A stretch of DNA of 64,000 nucleotides from Bradyrhizobium sp. (GCF_016213215.1 NZ_JACRAW010000002.1:1-64000); one strand, 5' to 3'. Positions 1 through 9,597 are shown, counted from the first letter of the stretch. Numbers and translations: made by a program. The notes: generated from the sequence alone by a model not told the origin.

Positions 1-501
1 GCAAAACGCCTCCGCGGGCTTGACGCCAGCTTCGGGCGCCAGGACCACACGATTTGGCCGTCCGCGCACGTCCCCGCCCGGCTGCCGAAGGCTGGCGTGT
101 GCTCACCCTCGAAGCCTTGAGCGAAGACGCTTTCAGCGCCGTTCGTCCACGCGAAAGCCTTGCTCACGGACTTGAGGTCCGCCCTGCAACGCCACTTCGC
201 GCACGACGCAGTCGCGTCCACCGCATCCCAAGCCCGCGTTTCGTGACGACGTACGACCGCCCCTCGTATCGGGTGAGACGAGCGACCTATACGCCAAATC
301 CGAATTCGGTAAAAGAGAAATGTTTTTGCCGCGGGGGCTTGACGGGTTTTGCGGCGATTTGCTCGTCGGGCGGTGGGGCAGCGGGCCGAGCCCTGCGATC
401 AGCCGCCGTTGCAGGTTGCGCCGGGTGAATTTGTGCATATATTCAAAGGAATGAATGTAGGTCGGCTCGGCCGACGCGTTGCTTGGATAGGGGATCGGTT
501 C
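1..501. other. Intergenic stretch, probable dispersed non-coding sequence
   Basis: I see no convincing gene here. Short open frames on both strands have arginine/proline-rich compositions typical of chance translation of GC-rich DNA. The stretch with a 'gcgggcttgacgccagctt' phrase and the A/T-richer piece near 280-330 resemble sequence I remember recurring in Bradyrhizobium intergenic regions. That is recollection, not a search result. The right end must hold the leader and promoter of the rhodanese gene, but no clear -35/-10 pair stands out. Confidence 0.35.
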
Positions 502-861
502 ATGGGTCTGTTCGACAGGCTGTTCGGCGGCGGCAGCGCGGGCAACCGCCTGCAGGAGGTGGACGCGGCCACGGTGCGCCAATGGCAGCAGAATGGAAAT
601 TGCCTGCTGATCGACGTTCGCGAGGACCGTGAGTTCCGGTCCGAACGAATTCCCGGTGCGCAGTTGGCACCCTTGTCGCGGCTGGAGCGATCCCTGCCTG
701 CGGTGCCGGTGGGCAAGAAGGCCGTGTTCCTGTGCCAGAGCGGAGGGCGCACCCGGATGCAGGCCGGCCGCCTGGCCGACTGCGGACTGGATGACGCCTA
801 TGTTCTGAAAGGCGGCCTGATGAGCTGGAAGGCAGGCGGTTTTCCCACGGAGCGCGGGTAG
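502..861 (+). CDS. Rhodanese-like domain protein
   Basis: The protein has 119 residues and consists of a single rhodanese domain. Family members carry a persulfide on the active-site cysteine and move sulfur, or act as redox sensors. The rhodanese start motif LLIDVREDREF and the active-site loop FLCQSGGRTRMQ (Cys-Gln-Ser-Gly-Gly-Arg) are intact, so a catalytic protein is expected. No signal peptide is visible, so it should be cytoplasmic. The start at ATG 502 (MGLFDRLFGG) was preferred over an in-frame ATG at 349, because the extra 51 residues have no domain character. A short GC stem overlaps the stop codon (849-867). The gene is monocistronic; the next gene converges on it. Confidence 0.85.
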   Translation: MGLFDRLFGGGSAGNRLQEVDAATVRQWQQNGNCLLIDVREDREFRSERIPGAQLAPLSRLERSLPAVPVGKKAVFLCQSGGRTRMQAGRLADCGLDDAYVLKGGLMSWKAGGFPTERG

Positions 862-902
862 CGCTCCGCGAGTTTCGCAAGCTTCTCATCAATTGCCTGG
901 GC

Positions 903-1961
903 CTAGATCCTCGCTTCGAGAATCAGGTTGAAGGGTGTCTCTGTCGCCCGGCGGAAGCGATTCAGGCCGCCTTGTCGCGCGATGTCACGGAGCCTCGCTT
1001 CGCCGGCCTGAGCGCCGAGAGCCAGGCCAACCTCCTGGTCAAGCGAGGCCGGCGTGCAGATCATCGTCGAGGCGGCGTAGTAGACCCGCCCGACCGGAGT
1101 GAGATTGTCCTGCAAGCGGTCACCGGCAAAGGGCTCGACGAGCATGCAGGTGCCGTCGTCGCTCATGGCTTCGCGCGTGTGCTTCAACGCACCTATCGGA
1201 TCGCCCATGTCGTGCAGGCAATCAAAGAAACAGACCAGGTCGTACCCTTGCGCAGGGTAGGTCTTGGCGTTGTGAACGTCGAAGTGAACGCGATCACCCA
1301 ATTCAGCCTGCCTGGCGGCCCGCCGCGCAGCCTGGATCGAACCCTCGTGATAGTCGAAGCCGAAGAATTGCGAGTTGGGGAATGCTTGGGCCATCAACAG
1401 CGTCGATACGCCGTGTCCGCATCCGACATCGGCGACCTTCGCGCCTCGCTCAAGCTTCTCAACGACGCCCTCGAGCGCGGGAAGCCATTCCTGCACTAGG
1501 TGATGCTTGTAGCCGGTACGAAAGAAGCGTGCGGTGCCGCAGAACAGGCATTCGCTGCGCCGATTCCAGCCGACCCCTTTTCCCGTCTTGAACGCCTCTG
1601 AGATCTTCGGCTCGTCAAGAAATGTCGCGGCAACCACGTTGCCCACCGCACCGAGGAATACCGGGCTGTCCGCATCGGCGAGCGCCAGTGCCTGCTCGGG
1701 CAGCATCGAGAACTTGTCGGATGCGTTGTCATATTCGACATAACCGGAAGCGGCCTGGGCCGCCAGCCACTCGCGCACATAGCGTTCGCTTGTGCCGGTG
1801 GCACTGGCGAGTTCCCATGAATTCATCGGCCCCTTTTGCGCGAGCGTCTTGTAGAGCCCGAGCTTGTCGCCGACCAGCATGAGCGACGCGTTCATCGCCG
1901 CGCCCACGTCGCCGATCAACTTTCCCATGAATGCATTCAGCCTGTCACTATCGACGTCCAT
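903..1961 (-). CDS. SAM-dependent class I methyltransferase with N-terminal winged helix
   Basis: This 352-residue protein has an N-terminal winged-helix segment (about 15-90, with SWELASATGTSERYVREWL). Its C-terminal Rossmann methyltransferase domain carries SAM-binding motif I VADVGCGHGVSTL and an acidic post-motif FFDCLHDMGDP. The architecture matches the Rv2258c-like group of predicted small-molecule methyltransferases, in which the winged helix aids dimerisation rather than DNA binding. The substrate cannot be told. The start is set at the ATG preceded by GGAGG five bases upstream; longer in-frame starts lie in poorly conserved sequence. It is transcribed away from the AraC regulator at 2297, which may control it. 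Confidence 0.82.
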   Translation of the reverse strand: MDVDSDRLNAFMGKLIGDVGAAMNASLMLVGDKLGLYKTLAQKGPMNSWELASATGTSERYVREWLAAQAASGYVEYDNASDKFSMLPEQALALADADSPVFLGAVGNVVAATFLDEPKISEAFKTGKGVGWNRRSECLFCGTARFFRTGYKHHLVQEWLPALEGVVEKLERGAKVADVGCGHGVSTLLMAQAFPNSQFFGFDYHEGSIQAARRAARQAELGDRVHFDVHNAKTYPAQGYDLVCFFDCLHDMGDPIGALKHTREAMSDDGTCMLVEPFAGDRLQDNLTPVGRVYYAASTMICTPASLDQEVGLALGAQAGEARLRDIARQGGLNRFRRATETPFNLILEARI

Positions 1962-2184
1962 GCTGACCTCCATGAAACTTTGAGAACCGTGGCAGCGCTT
2001 GGACACTGCAGGCGCCGGCTCACTCGCAGTTCAGCGTCTCTTTTTGTGGGTCACGGTATTGGAGGAAAGGTTCAGCACGGCGATGTGCTTCGCGAGAAGC
2101 GATTAACCCAAAGCAATTGCGTCCATCGCGGAATGGAACATCGGGTTCCGTGCTCGCGATTGCGCTCCTCTTGCGCGCCTCTCT

Positions 2185-2206
2185 TGCCTACAATCTGCCT
2201 ACAATC
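2185..2206. promoter_or_regulatory. 11-bp tandem direct repeat in divergent intergenic region (possible AraC-family operator)
   Basis: The 335-bp gap 1962-2296 separates the divergent methyltransferase and AraC-type genes. Within it TGCCTACAATC occurs twice with no spacer, at 2185-2195 and 2196-2206, about 90 bp before the regulator start. AraC-family proteins bind direct repeats spaced by roughly one helical turn, so this is a reasonable operator candidate for autoregulation or control of the methyltransferase. The assignment is inferred from position and pattern only. Nothing else structured is visible in the gap. Confidence 0.4.
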
Positions 2207-2296
2207 GAAGCTTGAGGTGAGATCTCTCGCGATTGCACGCCAATCATTCGGCTGTTCGCGCCGCAGCCCGGCGACGGACCCAGGACGGTTCCTGTC

Positions 2297-3349
2297 ATGC
2301 ACACCGAAAAATCCGGCCGGTTCGACTCGATACCGACCGCCACAGGTGGAATCGCCCGACTGGCATGCGCGCGATTGCGCGAACTCGGCAAGGCCGTCGC
2401 GGCCGTCGTGTCGAGGGCGGGGCTGACGCCGGAGGAGGTCGGCGATCCCGCCATCAGGCTGGAGGTGCATAGCCAAATCAAGCTCCTGGAATTGGCCGCC
2501 GAAGAACTCGAAGACGAATTGCTCGGGTTCCATTTGGCGCGCAGCTTCGATCTGCGCGAGATCGGTCTGGTCTACTATGTGATAGCGTCGTCAGAGCATC
2601 TTGCAGATGCGCTCCGCAATGCCGAGCGGTACAGCCGGATCATGAATGAAGGCGTTCGCCTGCGTTTCGGCCTGCATGATCGAACGGCCACGATCGCGCT
2701 GGATTACGTCAACGTCGACCGCCATGCCGATCGGCAGCACATCGAGTTTTGGCTGGTGACGCTGATTCGAATTTGCCGGAAGGTAACAGATGGCCGTTTG
2801 GCACCTTCGAGCCTGAAGATGAAGCATGTTCGAAACGGGATGCCCGCGGAATTCAGGACATTCTTCGGCAGCGATATCGAATTTGGGGCCGATGCCGATG
2901 CAATTTCATTTCCGGAGGCGATTGCATTGCTTCCCCTTGTGGGACGCGACGGCTACCTCAACGAGCTGTTGCGGCAGTACGCGGAGGAGGCGCTGGCGCA
3001 CAAGCCCCGAGAGCGCCCCACGCTCCGTTCGAAGGTGGAGGAAGTACTGCCGAACCTTCTGCCGCACGGCAGAGCCGTAGCATCGCACGTTGCGCCGCGC
3101 CTCGCGATGAGCTCGCGAACACTGTCGCGCAAGCTTGGTGAGGAAGGGACTTCCTTCGGGGAGATCCTGGATGGATTCCGGTCGGCGCTCGCCAAGCGCT
3201 ATCTCGACGACGAGAGGTTGCCTGTTTCCGAAGTCGCCTGGCTGCTAGGCTATCGCGAGGTCAGCTCGCTGACGCATGCGTTCAAGCGGTGGACCGGCAT
3301 GACTCCAAGGCAATTTCGACTCGCCCGACCGGACTCAACTCAAGCGTAG
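2297..3349 (+). CDS. AraC family transcriptional regulator
   Basis: This 350-residue regulator has the two-part layout of the OruR/ArgR-like AraC group: an N-terminal ligand-binding domain of the arabinose-binding type (about 20-210) and a C-terminal double helix-turn-helix (about 250-345). The second HTH is clear (VSEVAWLLGYREVSSLTHAF followed by KRWTGMTPRQFR), as is the first (LAMSSRTLSRKLGEEG). No membrane segments are present. It is divergent from the methyltransferase at 903-1961, and an 11-bp direct repeat lies between them. The effector is unknown. The family assignment is firm; the target is inferred from the divergent arrangement. Confidence 0.9.
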   Translation: MHTEKSGRFDSIPTATGGIARLACARLRELGKAVAAVVSRAGLTPEEVGDPAIRLEVHSQIKLLELAAEELEDELLGFHLARSFDLREIGLVYYVIASSEHLADALRNAERYSRIMNEGVRLRFGLHDRTATIALDYVNVDRHADRQHIEFWLVTLIRICRKVTDGRLAPSSLKMKHVRNGMPAEFRTFFGSDIEFGADADAISFPEAIALLPLVGRDGYLNELLRQYAEEALAHKPRERPTLRSKVEEVLPNLLPHGRAVASHVAPRLAMSSRTLSRKLGEEGTSFGEILDGFRSALAKRYLDDERLPVSEVAWLLGYREVSSLTHAFKRWTGMTPRQFRLARPDSTQA

Positions 3350-3551
3350 GTTTGTCCTGTTAGCCGGCCCGCACCGGTCAGCTGGTGAATGCATCCGGGT
3401 GCTCATCGCGTATGCCTCCCCCTTGAGACGACGAGCATCGGGCGCGAAGTCGCAAATTCTTGGCCGAGGATCACAAGACTGGCGTGCCGGTGTTTGCTAG
3501 TCCCGCGGCCCCAATTGAGTCGGCGAATAGACTCATAGGCCCGGTGATCCA

Positions 3552-3641
3552 ATGGCGCGAGTAGATTTGATGTTCCTCATTTCCATGGCTTGGCTTCTCT
3601 GCCTGGTCGGCGCCGCCGCCTGGCTGCTGATCGCGGGTTAG
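3552..3641 (+). CDS. Short hydrophobic peptide, 29 aa
   Basis: This small frame encodes 29 residues, of which about 20 form one hydrophobic helix (MFLISMAWLLCLVGAAAW then LLIAG). The stop codon lies inside a GC-rich hairpin followed by four T residues, as expected for a small transcript ending immediately after the gene. No ribosome-binding site of quality is visible (GGTGATCCA precedes the ATG). Single-helix peptides of this size are common in rhizobial genomes and usually unannotated. It could be chance, but the gene-then-terminator layout argues for expression. Confidence 0.35.
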   Translation: MARVDLMFLISMAWLLCLVGAAAWLLIAG

Positions 3642-3654
3642 CGAACCCGCTTTT
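3633..3654 (+). terminator. Rho-independent terminator-like hairpin
   Basis: GCGGGTT (3633-3639) pairs perfectly with AACCCGC (3644-3650) over a four-base loop and is followed by TTTT at 3651-3654. Read on the plus strand this is an intrinsic terminator for the 29-aa frame. On the minus strand it lies just after the pncC stop but lacks a T-run, so it would be a weaker terminator there. Confidence 0.55.
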
Positions 3655-3657
3655 CGC

Positions 3658-4260
3658 TCATATCCGCGGCGGCCTTCGTCGCTTGACCGCGTGCCTGCGC
3701 GGCGAGCGGGCGATGCGCGGGCGCAGGCGGCTTGCGGCTTCGCGGCGCGGCTTTGTCAGGGCCTGCGCGGGGCGCGCCAATTCCGTCAGCATGCGCAGGG
3801 CTTCGACCACCGAACGCTGGCGCACCGCGCTGCGGCCGATGGCGCCAAAGCGGCATTCGCGATGGGTGATCCGTCCGTCGCGCGCTGCGGCGGCGAGATG
3901 GACGAGGCCCACCGGCTTTCCGGGCGTCGCGCCGCCGGGACCGGCGATGCCGGTGATAGCGACGGCAAGGTCGACGCCGGCACGTTCCAGGGCGCCGACC
4001 GCCATGGCGGTGGCCGTCTCCTTGCTGACTGCGCCGAAGGTCAGAAGCGTGCTCGCCTTGACGCCCAGCATCGCGCGCTTGGCCTCGTTGGAATAGGTGA
4101 CAAATCCGCGGTCGATGACGTCGGACGAGCCGGGGATATCGGTGAGCGCGGCCGCGACCATTCCGCCGGTGCAGGACTCGGCGGTCGCGATCGTCAGCTT
4201 GCGCATTCGGCAAAGATCGAGCAGCGAGCGGGAGAGGGCGCGTGCGTCGCTGCCGCTCAT
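3658..4260 (-). CDS. pncC: CinA family protein, nicotinamide-nucleotide amidase (PncC type)
   Basis: This 200-residue protein is the stand-alone C-terminal CinA domain, which in characterised members deamidates nicotinamide mononucleotide to nicotinic acid mononucleotide and recycles pyridine nucleotides. Family signatures are intact: TIATAESCTGGMVAAAL, the AVAITGIAGPGG motif and the GFVTYSNEAK motif. The last ~40 residues are arginine-rich (RREAASRLRPRIARSPRR), an unusual basic tail beyond the domain. It begins 3 bp after the ispDF stop on the same strand, so the two are very probably cotranscribed, an arrangement common in rhizobia. Confidence 0.88.
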   Translation of the reverse strand: MSGSDARALSRSLLDLCRMRKLTIATAESCTGGMVAAALTDIPGSSDVIDRGFVTYSNEAKRAMLGVKASTLLTFGAVSKETATAMAVGALERAGVDLAVAITGIAGPGGATPGKPVGLVHLAAAARDGRITHRECRFGAIGRSAVRQRSVVEALRMLTELARPAQALTKPRREAASRLRPRIARSPRRHAVKRRRPPRI

Positions 4261-4263
4261 GGC

Positions 4264-5457
4264 TTACTCGCTCCAGTTCTCGCTGAACGGCAGGCGGATC
4301 GTGGCGCTCGCGGTCGCCGCAATGCCTTCCTCGCGTCCGGTAAAGCCGAGGCGCTCGCTTGTCGTTGCCTTCACGGCGACGCGCGAGATGTTCACGCCCG
4401 TGATCTCGGCGATGCGCGCGCGCATCGCATCGCGCAAGGGACCGATCTTCGGCCGCTCGCAGATCAGCGTCACTTCGAGATTGGCGATCCGCCCCTCCCG
4501 CGCGGCAACGCGATCGACCGCATGTTTCAGGAAGCGGTCGGAGGAGGCCCCTTTCCACTTCGGATCGCTCGGCGGGAAATGCGAGCCGATATCGCCGTCC
4601 GCCAGGGCGCCGAGGATCGCATCGACCAGCGCGTGCAGGCCGACGTCGCCGTCGGAATGGGCGAGAAACCCCTTGGTGTGCGGCACGCGCACCCCGCAGA
4701 TCATGACGTGGTCCCCCTCGCCGAAGGCGTGGACGTCATAACCGGTGCCGGTCCTGATGTCGCCGAGCTGTGCGGCAAGGCGCGCTTCCTCGCGCACGAA
4801 ATCTTCCGGGGTGGTGAGCTTCATGTTGGCACCATCGCCTTCGAACGTCGCCACCGTCAATCCCGCCCACTCCGCGAGCGCGGCATCATCGGTGAAATCG
4901 GAACGGGTTTCGCGCGCCGCGCGGCGGTGGGCGTCGAGAATGGCCTCGAAACGGAAGGACTGCGGCGTCTGCGCGATTCGCAAGCGCGCTCGCCCCGGCG
5001 TGCCCTCGACATCACCGCCATCGCCGACGACCTTGATGGTATCGGCGACCGGAATCACGGGGATCGCGGCCCCTGTGCGACCAGCGGCTTCGATGGCGCG
5101 GGAGATCAATCCCGCAGAGACAAAAGGCCGCGCCGCGTCATGGATGAGGACGATGTCCGGCTTGTGCTTCGCCAGCGCCTCGAGCCCGGCGTGGACCGAA
5201 GCCTGCCGCGTCGCGCCGCCTTTGGCCGGCGGCTCGTGGCGGAGGCCCGCGACCGCAGAAACGAACATCGCCGTGTCATCCGGATTCGTCACGGGCTGCA
5301 CTGCGAAAACGTCGGGGTGACAGCTGAACGGTTCCATGGCACGGAAAATCACCGGCCTGCCGCCGATTGAGCGATATTGTTTCGGCCCTCCGGCGCCGGC
5401 GCGCAGGCCGCGCCCGGCAGCGACAAGGACAACTGCTGTCCGCTCTGATTTTGCCAT
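4264..5457 (-). CDS. ispDF: Bifunctional IspD/IspF, MEP-pathway isoprenoid biosynthesis
   Basis: The 397-residue fusion joins 2-C-methyl-D-erythritol 4-phosphate cytidylyltransferase (about 1-230) to 2-C-methyl-D-erythritol 2,4-cyclodiphosphate synthase (about 235-397). It therefore covers the third and fifth steps of the non-mevalonate pathway. The IspD CTP-binding loop is [16 protein letters not shown], with IHDAARPF further on. The IspF zinc/active-site region is [19 protein letters not shown] with LAHSDGDV and [10 protein letters not shown]. Fusion of the two is typical of alphaproteobacteria. The length is normal. It is followed at 3 bp by pncC and is divergent from dusB. Confidence 0.95.
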   Translation of the reverse strand: MAKSERTAVVLVAAGRGLRAGAGGPKQYRSIGGRPVIFRAMEPFSCHPDVFAVQPVTNPDDTAMFVSAVAGLRHEPPAKGGATRQASVHAGLEALAKHKPDIVLIHDAARPFVSAGLISRAIEAAGRTGAAIPVIPVADTIKVVGDGGDVEGTPGRARLRIAQTPQSFRFEAILDAHRRAARETRSDFTDDAALAEWAGLTVATFEGDGANMKLTTPEDFVREEARLAAQLGDIRTGTGYDVHAFGEGDHVMICGVRVPHTKGFLAHSDGDVGLHALVDAILGALADGDIGSHFPPSDPKWKGASSDRFLKHAVDRVAAREGRIANLEVTLICERPKIGPLRDAMRARIAEITGVNISRVAVKATTSERLGFTGREEGIAATASATIRLPFSENWSE

Positions 5458-5634
5458 GGGACTGAACTGCTCAAACCGGGTGGTGATTGTCGGAAAACGA
5501 GTGGTCGGCGCGCACTGCCTCTAACACGCCGCGCGTTAGAAAACCGAGCGATTCCAGGGGCGCTGTGGAAAGCCAGTTCGTGTTGCGCTGCACTTGCAAT
5601 AACGATAGAACTGTCTAAACAGTAGGCATGACGC

Positions 5635-5663
5635 TTGACTGCACAAGAATTGTGCGCAACATA
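5635..5663 (+). promoter_or_regulatory. Promoter with NtrC-type binding box upstream of dusB-ntrBC
   Basis: A TTGACT hexamer (5635-5640) is followed after 17 bp by AACATA (5658-5663), a plausible sigma-70 pair with a weak -10. Between and overlapping them lies TGCAC-N7-GTGCG (5640-5656). This matches the enterobacterial NtrC consensus TGCAC-N7-GTGCA in nine of ten fixed bases, and its core is a perfect inverted repeat GCACAA-GAA-TTGTGC. A second short palindrome ACTGT-N4-ACAGT lies at 5610-5623. A box across the promoter would let NtrC repress its own operon, as reported for rhizobial ntrBC operons. The site is read directly; the function is inferred. Confidence 0.6.
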
Positions 5664-5709
5664 GATCCAGACGGGCGCGATGAGGCCCTGTCCCAACCAC
5701 GAGAGATCC

Positions 5710-6744
5710 GTGTCCACGGCGGTAAGTTTGCGAGCTAGGTCGTTGAAAATCGGCGATATTCCAGTCGTCAACCCGGTTCTTCTCGCCCCCATGTCAGGCG
5801 TCACCGACGCGCCGTTCCGGCGCTTGGCGGCTGATCTTGGCGCCGGACTGGTCGTCTCGGAGATGACCGCCAGCGACGAGCTCGCCAGCGGCGATCGCAT
5901 GTCACGCCTGCGCTGCGAAGCGGCCGGAGTTGGACCCCACGTGGTTCAGCTTGCCGGCTGCGAGGCGCGCTGGATGGCGGAGGGCGCGCGCATCGCGGAG
6001 GCCGGGGGCGCCGACATAATCGATATCAACATGGGGTGCCCGGCGCGCCACGTAACAGGCGGGCAGTCCGGCTCGGCCCTGATGCGCAACCTCGATCATG
6101 CGGTGAAGCTGATCGAGGCCACCATCGCCGCGGTGAAGGTGCCGGTCACCCTGAAGATGCGCCTCGGCTGGGACGACACTTCGCGTAATGCTCCCGAATT
6201 GGCGCGGCGCGCGGAAGCTGCCGGCGTCAAGCTGATCACCGTGCACGGCCGGACCCGCTGCCAGTTCTACAAGGGTGCGGCCGACTGGGCGGCCGTACGC
6301 GCCGTCAGTGAGGCGGTCTCGATCCCGCTCGTTGTCAACGGCGACATCACCTCGTTCGAAACGGCGGTCGCCGCGCTCGCGGAATCGGGCGCCGACGCCG
6401 TCATGATCGGACGCGGCGCGCAGGGCCAGCCCTGGCTGCCCGGCCAGATCGCCCGCCGCCTGCAGGGCGGAGGCGCGGAAGATCTGCCGTCGCTGCCGCA
6501 GCAGCTCGATTACGTCAGCCAGCTCTATGAAGGCGTGTGCCGCCATTACGGGTTGCGTATCGGCCTTCGTCACGCGCGCAAGCATCTCGGCTGGGCGCTG
6601 GACGTTGCGGCGCGCTGCAGCCGCGCACCCGCCGAGCGGCTCAAGAGCTGGCGCCGCAACATCCTGACCTCGGATGATCCGCACCACGTGCAGCGATCGC
6701 TCAAGGATGCCTTCGACGATTTCGCATGGAGGGCTGCTGCATGA
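5710..6744 (+). CDS. dusB: tRNA-dihydrouridine synthase (NifR3/DusB)
   Basis: This FMN-dependent TIM-barrel enzyme reduces uridines in the tRNA D-loop. Hallmarks are [18 protein letters not shown] near the N-terminus, the catalytic-cysteine segment [18 protein letters not shown], the phosphate-binding segment [14 protein letters not shown] and [19 protein letters not shown] start at 5710 gives 344 residues; an ATG at 5680 in the same frame is an alternative and neither has a strong ribosome site. The stop overlaps the ntrB start as ATGA, so the genes are translationally coupled. This is the classic nifR3-ntrBC operon arrangement. An NtrC-like box precedes it. Confidence 0.93.
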   Translation: MSTAVSLRARSLKIGDIPVVNPVLLAPMSGVTDAPFRRLAADLGAGLVVSEMTASDELASGDRMSRLRCEAAGVGPHVVQLAGCEARWMAEGARIAEAGGADIIDINMGCPARHVTGGQSGSALMRNLDHAVKLIEATIAAVKVPVTLKMRLGWDDTSRNAPELARRAEAAGVKLITVHGRTRCQFYKGAADWAAVRAVSEAVSIPLVVNGDITSFETAVAALAESGADAVMIGRGAQGQPWLPGQIARRLQGGGAEDLPSLPQQLDYVSQLYEGVCRHYGLRIGLRHARKHLGWALDVAARCSRAPAERLKSWRRNILTSDDPHHVQRSLKDAFDDFAWRAAA

Positions 6745-7916
6745 ACAGAGTTGCCGAACAGCGGCCGCCGCAGACATCCGAGGGGGACGCGATCCTGAAC
6801 GCCTTGCCCCACCCGGTGCTCCTGGTCGCGCCCGATGGCAAGATCGTCGACGCCAACATGGCTGCCGAATCCTTCTTCGAGATCTCGATCCAATTCTTGA
6901 AGCGCCAGTTCCTCCGGGATCTCGTGCCGTTCGGCACCCCGTTGCTCGCGCTGATCGACCAGGTGCGCACCAACAATTCGCCGGTCAACGAGTACAAGGT
7001 CGATCTCGGCACCCCGCGCAATGGCGGCGATCGCCAGGTCGACCTGCACGTCGCGCCCTTGTCGGAGCGGCCCGGCCATATCGTGGTGATGCTGCAGGAG
7101 CGCACCATCGCCGACAAGATGGACCGGCAGCTCACCCATCGCAGCGCCGCGCGCTCGGTGATCGCGCTCGCCGCGATGCTGGCGCACGAGATCAAGAATC
7201 CGCTGTCGGGCATCCGCGGCGCGGCGCAGCTGCTCGAACAGCAGGCGTCCTCGGAAGACCGGATGCTGACCCGCCTGATCTGCGACGAGGCCGACCGCAT
7301 CGTGACGCTCGTCGATCGCATGGAGGTGTTCGGCGACGACCGCCCGGTGGCGCGCGGCCCGGTCAACATCCATTCGGTGCTCGACCACGTGAAGCGGCTG
7401 GCGCAGTCGGGCTTTGCCCGCAACATCCGCTTCGTCGAAGACTACGATCCTTCGCTGCCGCCGGTTCTCGCCAATCAGGACCAGCTCATCCAGGTGTTTC
7501 TCAACCTGGTTAAGAACGCCGCCGAGGCGGTCGTCGATCTCGGCAGCGACGCGGAGATCCAGCTCACCACGGCGTTTCGGCCCGGCGTTCGGCTGTCGGT
7601 GCCGGGCCAGAAGTCGCGCGTCTCGCTGCCGCTCGAATTCTGCGTCAAGGACAACGGGCCGGGTGTGCCGGAAGACCTGTTGCCGAACCTGTTTGATCCG
7701 TTCGTGACCACCAAGCAGACCGGAAGCGGGTTGGGCCTCGCTCTGGTCGCGAAGATCGTCGGCGATCACGGCGGAATCATCGAGTGCGAGTCGCAGCCGC
7801 GGAAGACCACCTTCCGCGTGCTGATGCCGATGTACAACCAAGGCAAATCAATCGATCGAAGCAGTCGAGACGGCGCGCCGGGTACGCTGTCGCATGCCTC
7901 TGAAGGTGCAAAATGA
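6741..7916 (+). CDS. ntrB: Nitrogen regulation sensor histidine kinase NtrB
   Basis: This 391-residue soluble kinase/phosphatase controls NtrC phosphorylation in response to PII signalling of nitrogen status. It has a PAS domain (about 15-125), a dimerisation/phosphoacceptor segment [20 protein letters not shown] with His149, and an HATPase with [24 protein letters not shown] and the G-loop [13 protein letters not shown]. There are no transmembrane segments. ATG 6741 is preceded by GGAGGG at 6728-6733 and overlaps the dusB stop. ntrC follows 9 bp after the stop. Confidence 0.95.
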   Translation: MNRVAEQRPPQTSEGDAILNALPHPVLLVAPDGKIVDANMAAESFFEISIQFLKRQFLRDLVPFGTPLLALIDQVRTNNSPVNEYKVDLGTPRNGGDRQVDLHVAPLSERPGHIVVMLQERTIADKMDRQLTHRSAARSVIALAAMLAHEIKNPLSGIRGAAQLLEQQASSEDRMLTRLICDEADRIVTLVDRMEVFGDDRPVARGPVNIHSVLDHVKRLAQSGFARNIRFVEDYDPSLPPVLANQDQLIQVFLNLVKNAAEAVVDLGSDAEIQLTTAFRPGVRLSVPGQKSRVSLPLEFCVKDNGPGVPEDLLPNLFDPFVTTKQTGSGLGLALVAKIVGDHGGIIECESQPRKTTFRVLMPMYNQGKSIDRSSRDGAPGTLSHASEGAK

Positions 7917-7925
7917 GGAACATCG

Positions 7926-9368
7926 ATGCCCGCAGGTAGCATTCTCGTCGCCGACGACGATACGGCCATCCGTACGGTCTTGAATCAGGCTCTGTCGCGT
8001 GCCGGCTACGAGGTGCGGCTGACCGGCAACGCCGCGACGTTGTGGCGCTGGGTAAGCCAGGGCGAGGGCGATCTCGTCATCACCGACGTGGTGATGCCGG
8101 ACGAAAACGCCTTCGACCTTCTGCCACGCATCAAGAAGATGCGGCCGAACCTTCCGGTCATCGTCATGAGCGCGCAGAACACGTTCATGACCGCCATCCG
8201 TGCCTCCGAGCGCGGCGCCTACGAATACCTGCCCAAGCCGTTCGACCTGAAGGAGCTGATCGGGATTGTCGGGCGCGCGCTGGCCGAACCGAAGGAGCGC
8301 TCGCCAAGCCAGGCCGACGATGCCGAGATGGAATCGATCCCGCTGGTCGGGCGCTCGCCCGCCATGCAGGAGATCTACCGCGTGCTGGCGCGCCTGATGC
8401 AGACCGATCTCACGGTGATGATCACGGGCGAATCCGGCACCGGCAAGGAGTTGGTGGCGCGGGCGCTGCACGACTACGGCAAGCGCCGCAACGGCCCGTT
8501 CGTCGCGGTCAACATGGCGGCGATCCCGCGCGACCTGATCGAATCCGAGCTGTTCGGCCATGAGCGCGGCGCCTTCACCGGCGCCAACAGCCGGGCCTCC
8601 GGCCGGTTCGAGCAGGCTGAGGGCGGCACGCTGTTCCTGGACGAGATCGGCGACATGCCGATGGAGGCGCAGACGCGCCTGCTCCGCGTCCTGCAGCAGG
8701 GCGAATACACCACCGTTGGCGGACGCACGCCGATCAAGACCGACGTGCGCATCGTCGCGGCGAGCAACAAGGACCTGCGGGTTCTGATCCAGCAGGGGCT
8801 GTTCCGCGAAGACCTGTTCTTCCGCCTCAACGTCGTGCCGCTGCGGCTGCCGCCGCTGCGCGAGCGTATCGAGGACCTGCCCGACCTGGTTCGTCACTTC
8901 TTTGCGCTTGCCGAGAAGGATGGCCTGCCGCCGAAGAAGCTCGACGCGCTGGCGCTGGAGCGGCTGAAGCAGCACCGCTGGCCGGGCAACGTGCGCGAGC
9001 TGGAGAATCTCGCCCGGCGCCTGGCGGCGCTCTATCCCCAGGACGTGATCACGGCTTCCGTCATCGACGGCGAACTCGCGCCGCCACCCGTCAACTCCGG
9101 CAGCAACGTGCAGCAGGGGGTCGACAATCTCGGCGGAGCAGTCGAGGCCTATTTGTCCTCGCACTTCCAGGGCTTCCCGAACGGACTACCGCCGCCGGGC
9201 CTCTATCACCGCATCCTCAAGGAGATCGAGGTGCCGCTGCTCACCGCCGCCCTGGCGGCGACCCGCGGCAACCAGATCCGGGCGGCGGACCTGCTCGGGC
9301 TCAACCGCAACACGCTGCGCAAGAAGATCCGCGACCTCGACATCCAAGTCTATCGCAGCGGCGGCTAG
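7926..9368 (+). CDS. ntrC: Nitrogen regulation response regulator NtrC (sigma-54 activator)
   Basis: This 480-residue activator has a receiver domain (phosphoacceptor Asp54 in VITDVVMP), a central AAA+ domain and a Fis-type C-terminal HTH ([20 protein letters not shown]). The Walker A GESGTGKE, the sigma-54-contact motif GAFTGA ([10 protein letters not shown]) and the Walker B segment [11 protein letters not shown] are all intact. It should therefore activate sigma-54 promoters for nitrogen assimilation when phosphorylated by NtrB. It is the third gene of the dusB-ntrB-ntrC operon. About 230 bp with a palindromic repeat separate it from ntrY. Confidence 0.96.
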   Translation: MPAGSILVADDDTAIRTVLNQALSRAGYEVRLTGNAATLWRWVSQGEGDLVITDVVMPDENAFDLLPRIKKMRPNLPVIVMSAQNTFMTAIRASERGAYEYLPKPFDLKELIGIVGRALAEPKERSPSQADDAEMESIPLVGRSPAMQEIYRVLARLMQTDLTVMITGESGTGKELVARALHDYGKRRNGPFVAVNMAAIPRDLIESELFGHERGAFTGANSRASGRFEQAEGGTLFLDEIGDMPMEAQTRLLRVLQQGEYTTVGGRTPIKTDVRIVAASNKDLRVLIQQGLFREDLFFRLNVVPLRLPPLRERIEDLPDLVRHFFALAEKDGLPPKKLDALALERLKQHRWPGNVRELENLARRLAALYPQDVITASVIDGELAPPPVNSGSNVQQGVDNLGGAVEAYLSSHFQGFPNGLPPPGLYHRILKEIEVPLLTAALAATRGNQIRAADLLGLNRNTLRKKIRDLDIQVYRSGG

Positions 9369-9387
9369 TTCCGCCTGTTATTGATGG

Positions 9388-9487
9388 TCATTCCGGGGTG
9401 CTGCGAAAGCATCAACTCACAGTGCGCAATTGTGCACCGGAAATCTCGGGATTCCGGGTTAGCTTGGTTGTAGCGCCCCGGAATGAC
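9388..9487. repeat. Palindromic intergenic repeat (REP-like) between ntrC and ntrY
   Basis: The outer arms GTCATTCCGGGG (9388-9399) and CCCCGGAATGAC (9476-9487) are perfect 12-bp inverted repeats. Nested inside is CCGGAA (9437-9442) with TTCCGG (9452-9457), so the element can fold into a branched cruciform. I recall similar 'gtcattccgggg...ccccggaatgac' elements being frequent between genes in Bradyrhizobium and Rhodopseudomonas, but could not count copies. Lying just after ntrC it could end transcription or stabilise the upstream mRNA, separating ntrBC from ntrYX expression. Confidence 0.65.
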
Positions 9488-9597
9488 GCGGGTAGCGGCG
9501 GATGCGCCCCGGAATTGTCGCAATTCGGCAACATTGTGATATGAATGCATCACTCCGCCGGGTGGCGGATCAGCCTTCAGCATCACATTTGGCCTGA

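Noticed and set aside
3691..5370. Long plus-strand frame opposite pncC and ispDF
   Set aside because: It overlaps two well-supported genes, has shadow composition, and no ribosome site.
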